A DNA stretch of 64,000 nucleotides from Streptomyces sp. CNQ-509 (GTDB lineage Bacteria > Actinomycetota > Actinomycetes > Streptomycetales > Streptomycetaceae): contig NZ_CP011492.1 of the NCBI RefSeq assembly GCF_001011035.1, positions 4,881,001 to 4,945,000 of the forward strand, read 5' to 3'. Below the pieces are notes generated by a model. That model was given only the letters and a program-made list of their open reading frames with translations, searched no databases and was not told where the DNA came from. Positions 40,896 through 49,181 of the stretch are shown in pieces (within the stretch, counting starts at the first letter, position 1; every line of letters begins with the position of its first letter). The translations under genes and the position numbers were made by a program.

Positions 40896-41294
40896 ATGAC
40901 CATGACCGATCCGATCGCAGACATGCTGACCCGTCTGCGGAACGCGAACTCGGCGTACCACGACACCGTGACGATGCCGCACAGCAAGATCAAGACGCAC
41001 ATCGCGGAGATCCTCCAGCAGGAGGGGTACATCAGCGGCTGGAAGACCGAGGAGGCCCGGGTGGGCCAGAGCCTCGTCCTGGAGCTGAAGTACGGCCCGA
41101 ACCGCGAGCGCTCGATCGCGGGCATCAAGCGGATCTCGAAGCCGGGTCTGCGGGTCTACGCAAAGTCCACCAACCTGCCGAAGGTGCTCGGCGGCCTGGG
41201 CGTGGCGATCATCTCCACTTCCCACGGGCTGCTCACCGACAAGCAGGCAGGCAAGAAGGGCGTGGGCGGGGAAGTCCTCGCCTACGTCTGGTAA
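40896..41294 (+). CDS. rpsH: 30S ribosomal protein S8
   Basis: 132 residues: MTMTDPIADMLTRLRNANSA, RVGQSLVLELKYGPNRERSI, GLRVYAKSTNLPKVLGGLGV, SHGLLTDKQAGKKGVGGEVL. Binds central 16S and in E. coli represses the spc operon. A second ATG lies two codons in. rplF follows after 23 nt. Confidence 0.98.
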   Translation: MTMTDPIADMLTRLRNANSAYHDTVTMPHSKIKTHIAEILQQEGYISGWKTEEARVGQSLVLELKYGPNRERSIAGIKRISKPGLRVYAKSTNLPKVLGGLGVAIISTSHGLLTDKQAGKKGVGGEVLAYVW

Positions 41295-41317
41295 CGGAAG
41301 GGAACGGAGGTAAAGCC

Positions 41318-41857
41318 ATGTCGCGTATTGGCAAGCTGCCCATCCAGGTTCCCGCCGGCGTGGACGTCACCATCGATGGCCGTACGGTCAACGTGAAGGG
41401 CCCCAAGGGCTCCCTCTCGCACACCGTCGCCGCGCCCATCGACGTCGCCCGTGGCGACGACGGCACGATCGTCGTCAGCCGCCCGAACGACGAGCGCAAG
41501 AGCCGGGCGCTGCACGGCCTGTCGCGCACCCTGGTGGCGAACATGGTCACCGGTGTGACCCAGGGCTACGTGAAGAAGCTGGAGATCAGCGGGGTCGGCT
41601 ACCGCGTCCAGGCGAAGGGCTCCAACCTGGAGTTCGCGCTGGGCTACAGCCACCCGATCCTCATCGAGGCCCCCGAGGGCATCACCTTCAAGGTCGAGAA
41701 CCCGACGCATTTCAGCGTCGAGGGCATCGACAAGCAGAAGGTCGGCGAGGTCGCCGCGAAGATCCGCAAGCTGCGCAAGCCCGACCCGTACAAGGCCAAG
41801 GGCGTCAAGTACGAGGGCGAGTACATCCAGCGCAAGGTCGGAAAGGCGGGTAAGTAA
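41318..41857 (+). CDS. rplF: 50S ribosomal protein L6
   Basis: 179 residues, the standard length, from ATG 41318, with GGAGG about 8 nt upstream. SRIGKLPIQVPAGVDVTIDG, VKGPKGSLSHTV, LEISGVGYRVQAKGSNLEFA and KPDPYKAKGVKYEGEYIQRK. Binds helix 97 near the factor site. Confidence 0.98.
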   Translation: MSRIGKLPIQVPAGVDVTIDGRTVNVKGPKGSLSHTVAAPIDVARGDDGTIVVSRPNDERKSRALHGLSRTLVANMVTGVTQGYVKKLEISGVGYRVQAKGSNLEFALGYSHPILIEAPEGITFKVENPTHFSVEGIDKQKVGEVAAKIRKLRKPDPYKAKGVKYEGEYIQRKVGKAGK

Positions 41858-41860
41858 GCC

Positions 41861-42244
41861 ATGGCATACGGTGTGAAGATCGCCAAGGGCAGTGCCCGCA
41901 AGGCGGCCGCCGTCAAGCGCCGGCACATCCGCGTGCGGAAGAAGATCTCCGGTACGCCGGACCGCCCGCGCCTGGTCGTGACCCGCTCGAACCGCCACAT
42001 GGTCGCGCAGGTCGTCGACGACATCGCCGGCCACACGGTGGCCTCGGCCTCCTCGATGGACACGTCCATCCGCGGCGCCGAGGGCGACAAGACCGCGCAG
42101 GCCAAGCAGGTCGGCGCGCTGGTCGCCGAGCGTGCGAAGGCCGCCGGAGTCGAGGCCGTGGTGTTCGACCGCGGTGGCAACAAGTACGCCGGGCGCATTG
42201 CCGCTCTGGCCGACGCCGCCCGCGATGCCGGGCTGAAGTTCTGA
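41861..42244 (+). CDS. rplR: 50S ribosomal protein L18
   Basis: 127 residues: RHIRVRKKISGTPDRPRLVV, RSNRHMVAQVVDDIAGHTVA, AKAAGVEAVVFDRGGNKYAG, RIAALADAARDAGLKF. Binds 5S rRNA with L5. Starts 3 nt after rplF. Confidence 0.98.
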   Translation: MAYGVKIAKGSARKAAAVKRRHIRVRKKISGTPDRPRLVVTRSNRHMVAQVVDDIAGHTVASASSMDTSIRGAEGDKTAQAKQVGALVAERAKAAGVEAVVFDRGGNKYAGRIAALADAARDAGLKF

Positions 42245-42257
42245 GAGAGGAAGACCA

Positions 42258-42860
42258 ATGGCTGGACCCCAGCGCCGCGGTGGCGGCGCCGGCGGCGGCG
42301 AGCGGCGGGACCGGAAGGGCCGGGACGGCGGCAATGCCGCCGACAAGACCGCGTATGTTGAGCGCGTTGTCGCGATCAACCGAGTCGCCAAGGTAGTGAA
42401 GGGTGGTCGTCGCTTCAGCTTCACCGCGCTGGTCGTGGTGGGCGACGGTGACGGCACCGTGGGTGTCGGGTACGGGAAGGCCAAGGAGGTGCCGGCCGCC
42501 ATCGCCAAGGGTGTGGAGGAGGCCAAGAAGCACTTCTTCAAGGTCCCCCGGATCCAGGGCACCATCCCGCACCCGATCCAGGGTGAGGAGGCCGCGGGTG
42601 TCGTGCTGCTGAAGCCGGCGTCGCCCGGTACCGGTGTGATCGCCGGTGGCCCGGTGCGTGCCGTGCTGGAGTGCGCGGGCATCCACGACGTGCTGAGCAA
42701 GTCGCTCGGCTCGTCGAACCCGATCAACATCGTGCACGCCACGACGGCCGCACTGAAGGGCCTGCAGCGCCCCGAGGAGATCGCCGCCCGCCGTGGCCTG
42801 CCGCTGGAGGACGTGGCGCCCGCTGCTATGCTGCGCGCCCGCGCAGGGGTGAACGGCTGA
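42258..42860 (+). CDS. rpsE: 30S ribosomal protein S5
   Basis: 200 residues. A Gly/Arg-rich N-terminal tail (about 30 residues), then ERVVAINRVAKVVKGGRRFS, VVVGDGDGTVGVGYGKAKEV, and GIHDVLSKSLGSSNPINIVH. Positions of the spectinomycin loop (VVKGGRRFSF) look wild type. Acts in decoding fidelity and mRNA unwinding. Overlaps rpmD by one base. Confidence 0.98.
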   Translation: MAGPQRRGGGAGGGERRDRKGRDGGNAADKTAYVERVVAINRVAKVVKGGRRFSFTALVVVGDGDGTVGVGYGKAKEVPAAIAKGVEEAKKHFFKVPRIQGTIPHPIQGEEAAGVVLLKPASPGTGVIAGGPVRAVLECAGIHDVLSKSLGSSNPINIVHATTAALKGLQRPEEIAARRGLPLEDVAPAAMLRARAGVNG

Positions 42861-43042
42861 TGGCACAGCTCAAGATCACCCAGAGCAAGTCCTACATCGG
42901 GAGCAAGCAGAACCACCGGGACACGCTGCGTACGCTCGGCCTGCGCCGGCTGCACGACAGCGTCGTCCGCGATGACAGTCCCCAGGTGCGCGGCATGGTG
43001 CACACCGTCCGCCACCTGGTGACGGTCGAGGAGGTCGACTGA
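42860..43042 (+). CDS. rpmD: 50S ribosomal protein L30
   Basis: 60 residues: MAQLKITQSKSYIGSKQNHR, DTLRTLGLRRLHDSVVRDDS, RGMVHTVRHLVTVEEVD. Begins in the stop codon of rpsE (TGATGG) and ends 1 nt before rplO, so it is tightly coupled in both directions. Confidence 0.97.
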   Translation: MAQLKITQSKSYIGSKQNHRDTLRTLGLRRLHDSVVRDDSPQVRGMVHTVRHLVTVEEVD

Positions 43043-43043
43043 C

Positions 43044-43514
43044 ATGGCCGTCCAGGACGCGGCGGAGCAGAAGCCGCTGAAGATCCACAACCTGCGGCCG
43101 GCCCCGGGCGCCAAGAAGCCGAAGACCCGTGTGGGTCGAGGCGAGGCGTCCAAGGGCAAGACCGCGGGCCGCGGCACCAAGGGCACCAAGGCCCGCTACC
43201 AGGTGCCGGAGCGCTTCGAGGGCGGGCAGATGCCGCTGCACATGCGGCTGCCGAAGCTCAAGGGCTTCAAGAACCCCGCCCGCAAGGTGTACCAGGTGGT
43301 GAACCTGGACAAGCTGGCCGAGCTCTACCCCGAGGGTGGCGAGGTCACGGTGGCCGACCTGGTCGCCAAGGGCGCGGTGCGCAAGAACGAGCTCGTGAAG
43401 GTGCTGGGCAACGGGGACGTCTCCGTGGCGCTGCAGGTGGCCGTGGACAAGGTCTCCGGCTCCGCCCGCGAGAAGATCACCGCTGCCGGCGGCTCGGTCA
43501 CCGAGCGCGTCTGA
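43044..43514 (+). CDS. rplO: 50S ribosomal protein L15
   Basis: 156 residues: LRPAPGAKKPKTRVGRGEAS, KGKTAGRGTKGTKAR, FEGGQMPLHMRLPKLKGFKN, and the C-terminal globular part with ADLVAKGAVRKNELVKVLGN. A late assembly protein. Followed by a strong terminator, so secY is not simply read through. Confidence 0.98.
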   Translation: MAVQDAAEQKPLKIHNLRPAPGAKKPKTRVGRGEASKGKTAGRGTKGTKARYQVPERFEGGQMPLHMRLPKLKGFKNPARKVYQVVNLDKLAELYPEGGEVTVADLVAKGAVRKNELVKVLGNGDVSVALQVAVDKVSGSAREKITAAGGSVTERV

Positions 43515-43525
43515 GTGTGACGAGC

Positions 43526-43558
43526 AACCGGGGATGTCCCGCATGGGCATCCCCGGTT
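43526..43558 (+). terminator. Terminator after rplO
   Basis: AACCGGGGATG and CATCCCCGGTT form an 11-bp perfect stem, with an inner CCC/GGG pairing around GCAT. It starts 12 nt past rplO and splits the ribosomal cluster from secY. Confidence 0.85.
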
Positions 43559-43563
43559 GGTCG

Positions 43564-43593
43564 TTCCACGGCAGCCGCACCCCCCGGTAAGGT
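43564..43593 (+). promoter_or_regulatory. Candidate promoter for secY-adk
   Basis: TTCCAC (43564-43569), an 18-nt spacer and TAAGGT (43588-43593), immediately after the rplO terminator and about 115 nt before secY. The -35 match is weak. Confidence 0.35.
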
Positions 43594-43710
43594 GGCGTGC
43601 ACTGTCCCTACCCATGTGGGCGTACGCCTGCGTGGGACGTCTACCGACCATCCGCTGAACAAATGACCCGTCAGCCCCCGTGATCAAGCACGGGGGCCGC
43701 AGGAGGCACC

Positions 43711-45024
43711 GTGCTCACCGCGTTCGCCCGGGCGTTCAAGACACCCGACCTGCGCAAGAAGCTGCTGTTCGTGCTGGGCATCATCGTGATCTACCGGCTC
43801 GGTGCGCAGGTTCCCGTCCCCGGAACCGACTACCAGGCCGTGCAGCAATGCATGGACGAGGCCAACGCCAACCAGGGCCTGTTCGGCCTGGTCAACATGT
43901 TCAGCGGTGGGGCCCTCCTGCAGATCACCATCTTCGCGCTGGGGATCATGCCGTACATCACGGCGAGCATCATCCTGCAGTTGCTGACGGTGGTGATCCC
44001 GCGGCTGGAGGCCCTCAAGAAGGAGGGCCAGTCCGGCACCGCGAAGATCACACAGTACACGCGCTACCTGACCGTCGCCCTCGCCGTGCTGCAGGGCACC
44101 GGTCTGGTCGCCACGGCGCGCAGCGGCTCGCTCTTCCCGCAGTGTCAGGTCAACGACCAGATCATTCCCGACGACTCGATCTTCATCATCATCACGATGG
44201 TGATCTGCATGACCGCCGGTACGGCGATGGTCATGTGGCTCGGCGAGCTGATCACCGACCGCGGCATCGGCAACGGCATGTCGATGCTGATGTTCATCTC
44301 GATCGCCGCCGGCTTCCCCGGCGCCCTGTGGAACATCAAGCAGTCCGGCAAGATCATCGACGGCTGGGGCGAGTTCATCGTCGTCATCGCGCTCGGCCTG
44401 GCGATGGTCGGCCTGGTGGTCTTCGTCGAGCAGGCGCAGCGCCGCATCCCCGTGCAGTACGCGAAGCGCATGATCGGGCGCCGTTCCTACGGCGGCACCT
44501 CGACGTACATCCCGCTGAAGGTCAACCAGGCGGGCGTCATCCCGGTGATCTTCGCGTCCTCGCTGCTCTACATCCCCGCCCTGGTGGTTCAGTTCACCGG
44601 TTCCAATTCGGGCGCGGCGCAATGGGTCGAGAAGAACTTCGTCACCGGTGATCACCCCGTCTACATCATCACGTACTTCCTCATGATCGTGTTCTTCGCG
44701 TTCTTCTACGTGGCCATCACGTTCAACCCCGAGGAAGTCGCGGACAACATGAAGAAGTACGGTGGCTTCATCCCGGGCATCCGGGCCGGCCGTCCCACCG
44801 CGGAGTACCTGAGCTACGTGCTCAACAGGATCACCTGGCCGGGCTCGCTCTATCTGGGTCTGATCGCACTGGTACCGACAGTGGCGTTGGTGCTGTTCAA
44901 GGCGAACCAGAACTTCCCCTTCGGCGGTACGAGCATCCTCATCATCGTGGGTGTCGGGCTGGAGACGGTGAAGCAGATCGAGAGCAAGCTGCAGCAGCAT
45001 CACTACGAAGGGTTCCTCCGCTGA
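43711..45024 (+). CDS. secY: Preprotein translocase subunit SecY
   Basis: 437 residues from GTG 43711, with AGGAGG 5 nt upstream. Ten hydrophobic segments can be followed, from LLFVLGIIVIYRLGAQVPVP to ILIIVGVGLETVKQ. Typical landmarks are GGALLQITIFALGIMPYITA (plug/lateral gate), GELITDRGIGNGMSMLMFIS, the KVNQAGVIPVIFASSLL loop, and NPEEVADNMKKYGGFIPGIR. It forms the export channel with SecE (window start). Its stop overlaps the adk start. Confidence 0.98.
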   Translation: MLTAFARAFKTPDLRKKLLFVLGIIVIYRLGAQVPVPGTDYQAVQQCMDEANANQGLFGLVNMFSGGALLQITIFALGIMPYITASIILQLLTVVIPRLEALKKEGQSGTAKITQYTRYLTVALAVLQGTGLVATARSGSLFPQCQVNDQIIPDDSIFIIITMVICMTAGTAMVMWLGELITDRGIGNGMSMLMFISIAAGFPGALWNIKQSGKIIDGWGEFIVVIALGLAMVGLVVFVEQAQRRIPVQYAKRMIGRRSYGGTSTYIPLKVNQAGVIPVIFASSLLYIPALVVQFTGSNSGAAQWVEKNFVTGDHPVYIITYFLMIVFFAFFYVAITFNPEEVADNMKKYGGFIPGIRAGRPTAEYLSYVLNRITWPGSLYLGLIALVPTVALVLFKANQNFPFGGTSILIIVGVGLETVKQIESKLQQHHYEGFLR

Positions 45025-45692
45025 TGCGAATCGTCCTCGTCGGGCCTCCCGGTGCGGGCAAGGGCACGCAGGCCGCCCTGCTCGCCAAGAACCTGTCCAT
45101 TCCGCACGTCTCCACCGGTGACCTCTTCCGTGCCAACATCAGCAAGGGCACGGAGCTGGGCCGCCAGGCGAGGGCGTACATGGAGGCGGGCAACCTGGTT
45201 CCGGACGAGGTAACCGTGGGGATGGCCTGGGACCGCATGGAGCAGCCCGACGCTGCCGGCGGCTTTCTGCTGGACGGCTTCCCGCGGAACGTGGCGCAGG
45301 CGGTGGCGCTCGACGGGCTGATGAAGGAGGCCGGGCTCGAGCTGGACGCCGTGCTCGACCTGGAGGTGCCGGAGGACGAGGTCGTCAAGCGCATCGCCGG
45401 CCGGCGGATCTGCCGGAACGACAGCAGCCACGTCTTCCACGTCACGTACTCCCCGCCGGAGCGCGAGGGCGTGTGCGACGTCTGCGGCGGCGAGCTGTAC
45501 CAGCGCGACGACGACAACGAGGACACGGTCCGGCGCCGGCTGGAGGTCTACCACGAGGAGACCGAGCCGATCATCGACTACTTCAAGGCCCAGGGCCTGG
45601 TGACGACGATCTCGGCGCTCGGCTCGGTCGCCGAGGTCACCCGGCGGGCGATGGAGGCGCTGCCCGGCGAGGTGTCGGCGGACCGGTCGTGA
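45024..45692 (+). CDS. adk: Adenylate kinase
   Basis: 222 residues. P-loop GPPGAGKGT (residues 7-15), HVSTGDLFRANI, GFLLDGFPRN, and a LID domain with CRNDSSHVFHVTY and CDVCGG. The cysteines suggest a zinc- or iron-binding LID as in Gram-positive enzymes (the second ligand would be His). It balances AMP, ADP and ATP. ATG overlaps the secY stop, so the two are co-translated. Confidence 0.97.
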   Translation: MRIVLVGPPGAGKGTQAALLAKNLSIPHVSTGDLFRANISKGTELGRQARAYMEAGNLVPDEVTVGMAWDRMEQPDAAGGFLLDGFPRNVAQAVALDGLMKEAGLELDAVLDLEVPEDEVVKRIAGRRICRNDSSHVFHVTYSPPEREGVCDVCGGELYQRDDDNEDTVRRRLEVYHEETEPIIDYFKAQGLVTTISALGSVAEVTRRAMEALPGEVSADRS

Positions 45693-45718
45693 GCCGCCCG
45701 TAGCAGCCGCGGAACATC

Positions 45719-45752
45719 CAGCCGGCCCCCGCCCGCCCGCGGGGGCCGGCTG
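45719..45752 (+). terminator. Terminator after adk
   Basis: CAGCCGGCCCCCGC pairs perfectly with GCGGGGGCCGGCTG around CCGCCC, 14 bp. It separates secY-adk from map, which then needs its own promoter. Confidence 0.88.
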
Positions 45753-45829
45753 ACGCGGTTCCACGGCCCGTACAGACCTCTGCGCGGCCCGTGGGCCCCC
45801 GGGGCGTACGTTCCTTGCGCCACGGGCCC

Positions 45830-45851
45830 GTACGACCCCTGTACGACCCCT
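45830..45851 (+). repeat. Tandem 11-mer upstream of map
   Basis: GTACGACCCCT occurs twice in direct tandem (45830-45840, 45841-45851), about 100 nt before map, in the probable promoter region. Possible operator or chance. Confidence 0.7.
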
Positions 45852-45949
45852 CTACGCCCACCGCACCGGCCCCCGCCCGGCGGCCCGCGGCGGGCACGTA
45901 TCGTGGACGGGGGAGACGTCCCTCGCCGGCCCAGGAGGCAGCAGCCGTC

Positions 45950-46786
45950 ATGGTGGAGATCAAGACCCCGGAACAGATCGCCAAGATGAGGGCCGCCGGC
46001 CTCGTCGTCGCGGCCATGCACCAGGCGTGCGCCGCCGCCGCCGTGCCCGGGGCCACCACGAAGGACCTCGACGAGATCGCCGCCAAGGTCCTCGCCGACC
46101 ACGGCGCCAAGCCGAACTTCCTGGGGTACGGGGGCTTCCCCGGCAACATCTGCACGTCGGTCAACGACGTCGTCGTCCACGGCATCCCCGACCGCGAGAC
46201 CGTGCTGCGCGAGGGCGACGTGATCTCCATCGACGCCGGCGCCATCGTCGACGGCTGGCACGCGGACGCCGCCATCACGGCATTCGTCGGCTCCGGGCAC
46301 AAGGCGGAGCTGCACGAGCTGAGCCGGGTGACCGAGGAGTCCATGTGGGCCGGCATCGCGGCCGTGCGCAAGGGCAACCGGCTGGTGGACATCTCCGCGG
46401 CCATCGAGGGCTACATCCGCCGCCAGCCGCGCCCGGCCGCCGGCAAGTACGGCATCGTCGAGGACTACGGCGGCCACGGCATCGGCTCGCAGATGCACAT
46501 GGACCCGCACCTGCTGAACTACGTCGACAGGCGCCGCGGCCGCGGCCCCAAGCTCGTCCCGGGCTTCTGCATCGCCATCGAGCCGATGGTCAGCCTCGGC
46601 ACCCCGCGCACGCACGTCCTGGCCGACGAGTGGACGGTCAAGACGGACGACGGAAGCTGGTCGAGCCACTGGGAGCACTCCGTGGCCCTCACCGAGGCCG
46701 GCCCGCTGGTGCTGACGGCCCCGGACGGCGGCCGCGAGAAGCTCGCGGCGTACGGGATCACGGCGGCCCCGGACCCGCTGGGCTGA
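45950..46786 (+). CDS. map: Methionine aminopeptidase, type I
   Basis: 278 residues from ATG 45950, with CAGGAGGC upstream. Metal ligands fall in ISIDAGAIVDGWHADAA (two Asp), YGGHGIGSQMHMDP (His), CIAIEPMVSLG (Glu) and WSSHWEHSVALTE (Glu). No N-terminal SH3 extension, so type Ia. Removes initiator Met from nascent chains. The frame stays open upstream to 45791, but that part has no Map character and no binding site. Confidence 0.97.
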   Translation: MVEIKTPEQIAKMRAAGLVVAAMHQACAAAAVPGATTKDLDEIAAKVLADHGAKPNFLGYGGFPGNICTSVNDVVVHGIPDRETVLREGDVISIDAGAIVDGWHADAAITAFVGSGHKAELHELSRVTEESMWAGIAAVRKGNRLVDISAAIEGYIRRQPRPAAGKYGIVEDYGGHGIGSQMHMDPHLLNYVDRRRGRGPKLVPGFCIAIEPMVSLGTPRTHVLADEWTVKTDDGSWSSHWEHSVALTEAGPLVLTAPDGGREKLAAYGITAAPDPLG

Positions 46787-46808
46787 GGCGGCGGCGCACG
46801 CGGGGGCG

Positions 46809-46822
46809 CCCGGTTCGCCGGG
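46809..46822 (+). terminator. Hairpin with TTCG loop after map
   Basis: CCCGG, loop TTCG, CCGGG, with partial outer pairing, followed shortly by CTTAAT. A short but stable stem; modest support. Confidence 0.45.
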
Positions 46823-46858
46823 GGCTTAATGATCTTGCGGAGCGGGCACACTCCCGAT

Positions 46859-46887
46859 TTCGCCTTTCTGGCGCGGTCGCGTAGACT
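46859..46887 (+). promoter_or_regulatory. Probable promoter for infA-rpmJ
   Basis: TTCGCC (46859-46864), a 17-nt spacer and TAGACT (46882-46887), placing the start near 46894, about 70 nt before infA. Confidence 0.5.
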
Positions 46888-46962
46888 GACTCGTCGGTCC
46901 CCGTGCACCCGTGTGCCCGGGGCCATCCAGGTAGCCGAATCCGGAAGGTGAAGCGCTCAAGC

Positions 46963-47184
46963 ATGGCCAAAAAACAAGGGGCCATCGAGATCGAGGGCAC
47001 CGTCGTCGAGTCTCTGCCGAACGCGATGTTCAAGGTGGAGCTCCAGAACGGGCACCAGGTCCTCGCGCACATCAGCGGCAAGATGCGGATGCACTACATC
47101 CGTATCCTTCCCGACGACAGGGTCGTGGTGGAGCTGTCTCCGTACGACCTGACGCGCGGACGGATCGTCTACCGCTACAAGTAG
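46963..47184 (+). CDS. infA: Translation initiation factor IF-1 (housekeeping copy)
   Basis: 73 residues, MAKKQGAIEIEGTVVESLPN then AMFKVELQNGHQVLAHISGK, an OB-fold protein that occupies the 30S A site during initiation. It lies in the conserved map-infA-rpmJ-rpsM-rpsK-rpsD-rpoA order, so it is the ancestral copy, unlike the paralogue at 25363. GGAAGG is upstream. Confidence 0.98.
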   Translation: MAKKQGAIEIEGTVVESLPNAMFKVELQNGHQVLAHISGKMRMHYIRILPDDRVVVELSPYDLTRGRIVYRYK

Positions 47185-47242
47185 ATCTTGCTTCGTCCCG
47201 CTCCCGTGGGGCGGGGCACCGACCCGGAGAACCTCCAGACAC

Positions 47243-47356
47243 ATGAAGGTCAAGCCGAGCGTCAAGAAGATCTGCGACAAGTGCAAGGTGATCCGCCGCC
47301 ACGGCAGGGTCATGGTCATCTGCGAAAACCTGCGCCACAAGCAGCGCCAGGGCTGA
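47243..47356 (+). CDS. rpmJ: 50S ribosomal protein L36, zinc-binding form
   Basis: 37 residues, MKVKPSVKKICDKCKVIRRH then GRVMVICENLRHKQRQG. The Cys-x2-Cys, Cys and His zinc ribbon (C11, C14, C27, H32) is complete, so this is the zinc-containing form. CGGAGAACC precedes the ATG at 47243. Usual position between infA and rpsM. Confidence 0.97.
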   Translation: MKVKPSVKKICDKCKVIRRHGRVMVICENLRHKQRQG

Positions 47357-47465
47357 CGTACGCCGACCGATCGCCTCGCACCGCTCGCAGCTCATCGCGC
47401 GACGCAACAAGCGAACAAGTAAAGAAGCAGTCACCCGACCCCCACGAACGTGTGTGGGACGAAAC

Positions 47466-47485
47466 CCCCGGCTCGGAGGCCGGGG
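47466..47485 (+). promoter_or_regulatory. Hairpin in the rpsM leader
   Basis: CCCCGGC, loop TCGGAG, GCCGGGG, in the 196-nt gap between rpmJ and rpsM. A second possible stem (CCCAC/GTGGG) lies just upstream near 47440. May be an attenuator or an autoregulatory leader; S4 plays that part in E. coli. Confidence 0.45.
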
Positions 47486-47552
47486 ACCCGGCTCGTAGCG
47501 AAATACGGGAACGGTGCTGCGGAAGACCTCCGACAAGACACAGGAGCCTTCA

Positions 47553-47933
47553 ATGGCACGCGTTGCAGGTGTCGACATCCCGCGCGAGAAGCGCGTGGAG
47601 GTCGCCCTCACCTACGTGTTCGGCATCGGCCGGACGCTCTCCCAGCAGACGCTGGCCGCGACCGGGGTGAACCCCGACACCCGCGTCCGCGATCTGACCG
47701 AGGAAGAGCTCGTCAAGATCCGCGAGTTCGTGGACAACAACCTCAGGACCGAGGGTGACCTCCGCCGCGAGATCCAGGCGGACATCCGGCGCAAGGTCGA
47801 GATCGGCTGCTACCAGGGCCTGCGGCACCGCCGCGGACTGCCCGTCCACGGTCAGCGCACCTCCACCAATGCCCGCACCCGCAAGGGTCCGCGTCGCGCC
47901 ATCGCCGGCAAGAAGAAGCCGGGCAAGAAGTAG
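47553..47933 (+). CDS. rpsM: 30S ribosomal protein S13
   Basis: 126 residues from ATG 47553, with AGGAGCC upstream. ARVAGVDIPREKRVEVALTY, VFGIG, YQGLRHRRGLPVHGQRTSTN, ARTRKGPRRAIAGKKKPGKK. Head protein contacting P-site tRNA and the L5 bridge. Confidence 0.98.
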   Translation: MARVAGVDIPREKRVEVALTYVFGIGRTLSQQTLAATGVNPDTRVRDLTEEELVKIREFVDNNLRTEGDLRREIQADIRRKVEIGCYQGLRHRRGLPVHGQRTSTNARTRKGPRRAIAGKKKPGKK

Positions 47934-48002
47934 TCCGCAGCGGTCCGCTCCGTGCGCCCGCATCGCTGCAGGACCGACCACCTCCACGGGAGATAACACC
48001 GA

Positions 48003-48407
48003 ATGCCTCCGAAGAGCCGAGCGGCAGGGGCCAAGAAGGTCCGCCGCAAGGAAAAGAAGAACGTGGCCCATGGCCACGCTCACATCAAGAGCACGTTCAA
48101 CAACACGATCATCTCGATCACCGACCCGTCCGGGAACGTGATCTCGTGGGCCTCCGCCGGCCATGTCGGCTTCAAGGGCTCGCGCAAGTCGACGCCCTTC
48201 GCCGCCCAGATGGCCGCCGAGTCCGCCGCGCGCCGCGCCCAGGAGCACGGCATGCGCAAGGTCGACGTCTTCGTGAAGGGTCCCGGCTCCGGCCGTGAGA
48301 CCGCGATCCGCTCCCTTCAGGCCACCGGCCTCGAGGTCGGGTCCATCCAGGACGTCACGCCCACCCCGCACAACGGCTGCCGCCCGCCGAAGCGCCGCCG
48401 GGTCTGA
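48003..48407 (+). CDS. rpsK: 30S ribosomal protein S11
   Basis: 134 residues: basic N-terminus, then NVAHGHAHIKSTFNNTIISI, TDPSGNVISWASAGHVGFKG, SRKSTPFAAQMAAESAARRA, and PTPHNGCRPPKRRRV at the end. Lies at the platform and contacts the mRNA exit. rpsD follows after 27 nt. Confidence 0.98.
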   Translation: MPPKSRAAGAKKVRRKEKKNVAHGHAHIKSTFNNTIISITDPSGNVISWASAGHVGFKGSRKSTPFAAQMAAESAARRAQEHGMRKVDVFVKGPGSGRETAIRSLQATGLEVGSIQDVTPTPHNGCRPPKRRRV

Positions 48408-48434
48408 GAAAAGCGAAGTAGGAGACGACAAGAC

Positions 48435-49061
48435 ATGGCGCGTTACACCGGGGCCGACTGCAAGCGTTGCCGTCGGGAGAAGCAGAAGCTCTTCCTCAAG
48501 GGAGCCAAGTGCGAGAGCGCTAAGTGCCCGATCGAGATCCGTCCTTACCCCCCGGGTGAGCACGGGCGCGGGCGCACCAAGGACAGCGAGTACCTGCTGC
48601 AGAAGCGCGAGAAGCAGAAGTGCGCGCGCATCTACGGGGTGCTGGAGAAGCAGTTCCGCGGTTACTACAACGAGGCGAACCGGCAGTCCGGCAAGACCGG
48701 CGAGAACCTGCTGCGCATCCTCGAGACGCGGCTGGACAACGTGGTCTACCGGGCCGGCTTCGCCAAGTCCCGCGACCACGCCCGCCAGCTCGTCCGGCAC
48801 GGCCACATCACGGTCAACGGGCGCAAGACCGACATTCCGTCGGCCCGCGTCGTGCCGAGCGACATCATCGAGGTCCGCGAGTCCTCCAGGAACCTGACCC
48901 CCTTCGCGGTGGCGCAGGCGGAGGCCGGTGACAGGACCGTCCCGGCCTGGCTGGAGGCGATCCCGTCGAAGCTGCGGATCCTCGTGCACAGCCTGCCCGA
49001 GCGCCAGGTGATCGACACCCAGGTGCAGGAGCAGCTCATCGTCGAGCTCTACTCGAAGTAA
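48435..49061 (+). CDS. rpsD: 30S ribosomal protein S4, zinc-binding form
   Basis: 208 residues. The N-terminal zinc motif CKRCRREKQKLFLKGAKCES then AKC gives four Cys (9, 12, 26, 31). The S4 RNA-binding domain is RLDNVVYRAGFAKSRDHARQ, LVRHGHITVNG. An assembly initiator and, in E. coli, the repressor of the alpha operon. A leader-like hairpin lies between it and rpoA. Confidence 0.98.
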   Translation: MARYTGADCKRCRREKQKLFLKGAKCESAKCPIEIRPYPPGEHGRGRTKDSEYLLQKREKQKCARIYGVLEKQFRGYYNEANRQSGKTGENLLRILETRLDNVVYRAGFAKSRDHARQLVRHGHITVNGRKTDIPSARVVPSDIIEVRESSRNLTPFAVAQAEAGDRTVPAWLEAIPSKLRILVHSLPERQVIDTQVQEQLIVELYSK

Positions 49062-49082
49062 GTCTTCGGGCGGAAGCTCGCA

Positions 49083-49124
49083 GGTACGGGCGGTATGGCG
49101 CGTTTGCGTTGTGCCGCCCGTACC
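49083..49124 (+). terminator. Stem-loop between rpsD and rpoA
   Basis: GGTACGGGCGG pairs with CCGCCCGTACC, 11 bp, with a 20-nt loop. It ends about 57 nt before rpoA and may tune the alpha-subunit level relative to the ribosomal proteins. Confidence 0.6.
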
Positions 49125-49181
49125 CTGGTCGGTACAGCGGGCGTCAAATAGCGGGCGCCCACGACTGAAGGAAACACACAC

